Positions 63,892 through 64,000 of a stretch of 64,000 bases of DNA are shown here, piece by piece (the stretch's first letter is position 1; each line of letters begins with the position of its first letter). Below the pieces are notes generated by a model. The model did no database searches. It had not been told where the DNA came from and saw only the letters and a program-made list of their open reading frames with translations. The position numbers and the translations under genes are program-made. The DNA is taken from NCBI RefSeq assembly GCF_014268785.2, contig NZ_JABWRD020000003.1, forward strand, positions 620,001 through 684,000, written 5' to 3'. This DNA comes from Pseudomonas shirazensis. GTDB lineage: Bacteria > Pseudomonadota > Gammaproteobacteria > Pseudomonadales > Pseudomonadaceae.

Positions 63892-63918
63892 AGAGCCGCA
63901 GATTGCGGCTCTTTTTTT
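63892..63918 (+). terminator. Terminator after yqcC
   Basis: AGAGCCGCA (63892-63900), loop GAT, TGCGGCTCT (63904-63912), followed by TTTTTTT to 63918. Ends the mrcB-lpoP-yqcC unit. The last 80 bp of the window contain no recognisable gene. Confidence 0.95.
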
Positions 63919-64000
63919 GGTTTTGGTTTGGTTTTCTGCTGCTGTGAACTGTATTCGTGGTGGAACAAATTCATCTCGAGGAAAAATTGGCAATAATTTT

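Overview
The window is a stretch of core chromosome from a Pseudomonas, most likely of the P. putida/P. fluorescens side of the genus. The evidence is the gene order (lldP-lldR, smpB, fur, recN, grpE-dnaK-dnaJ-dapB-carAB-greA, ftsH-folP-glmM-tpiA-secG, rimP-nusA-infB-rbfA-truB-rpsO-pnp, acs, pgi, panBC-folK-pcnB, cbrXAB-crcZ, dksA-gluQ, a heme ABC transporter with prrF, mrcB-lpoP), the CbrAB/CrcZ and PrrF systems that are typical of the genus, the high G+C codon use, and REP elements of the P. putida type. I see no prophage, insertion sequence, CRISPR array or integron, and no frameshifted gene.

Layout. 1-2,000: lactate uptake (lldP, cut by the window edge) and its regulator lldR, with a clear 17-bp operator. 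2,000-6,000: smpB, ratA, bamE, fur, recN. 6,000-11,000: heat-shock chaperones behind a near-perfect sigma-32 promoter, then dapB. 11,000-16,600: carAB behind a leader ORF and terminator hairpin, greA and a small membrane protein. 16,600-23,200: yhbY, rlmE, ftsH, folP, glmM, tpiA, secG. 23,200-32,500: two tRNA genes and the nusA/infB/pnp translation and RNA-decay cluster. 32,400-33,300: an intergenic BIME, a sigma-54 promoter and a secreted BON protein. 33,300-45,000: a large DUF748 envelope protein, an MpaB-like protein, acs, pgi, panC, panB, folK, pcnB, all on the minus strand. 45,000-50,400: the carbon-catabolite control locus crcZ-cbrB-cbrA-cbrX. 50,500-54,400: gluQ, dksA, an aminotransferase, sfsA, a Rieske protein. 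54,500-58,300: a Fur-controlled heme ABC transporter, a ChaN-like lipoprotein and the iron sRNA prrF. 58,300-64,000: a TfoX C-terminal-domain protein, a two-domain kinase-like protein, PBP1B, its probable lipoprotein activator LpoP, and yqcC.

How parts fit together. Fur is encoded here (3,811) and two of its probable targets, the heme transporter and prrF, are also in the window with recognisable Fur boxes. CbrA/CbrB (sensor and sigma-54 activator) sit directly upstream of crcZ, which has a textbook -24/-12 promoter, TGTTAC-type upstream sites and about six clusters of the A-rich motif that titrates Hfq/Crc. Several genes use non-ATG starts supported by ribosome-binding sites (carA, rlmE and ftsH with TTG; rimP, truB, pnp, lpoP and the kinase-like gene with GTG).

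I found no wholly new gene system. The observations most worth following up are non-coding or very small: the carA leader ORF/attenuator, the 58-codon cbrX overlapping cbrA, crcZ and prrF themselves, the sigma-54 promoter with an inverted repeat ahead of the BON gene, TGTTAC repeats ahead of panB, the double hairpin ahead of pnp, and an inverted repeat in the cbrX promoter region.
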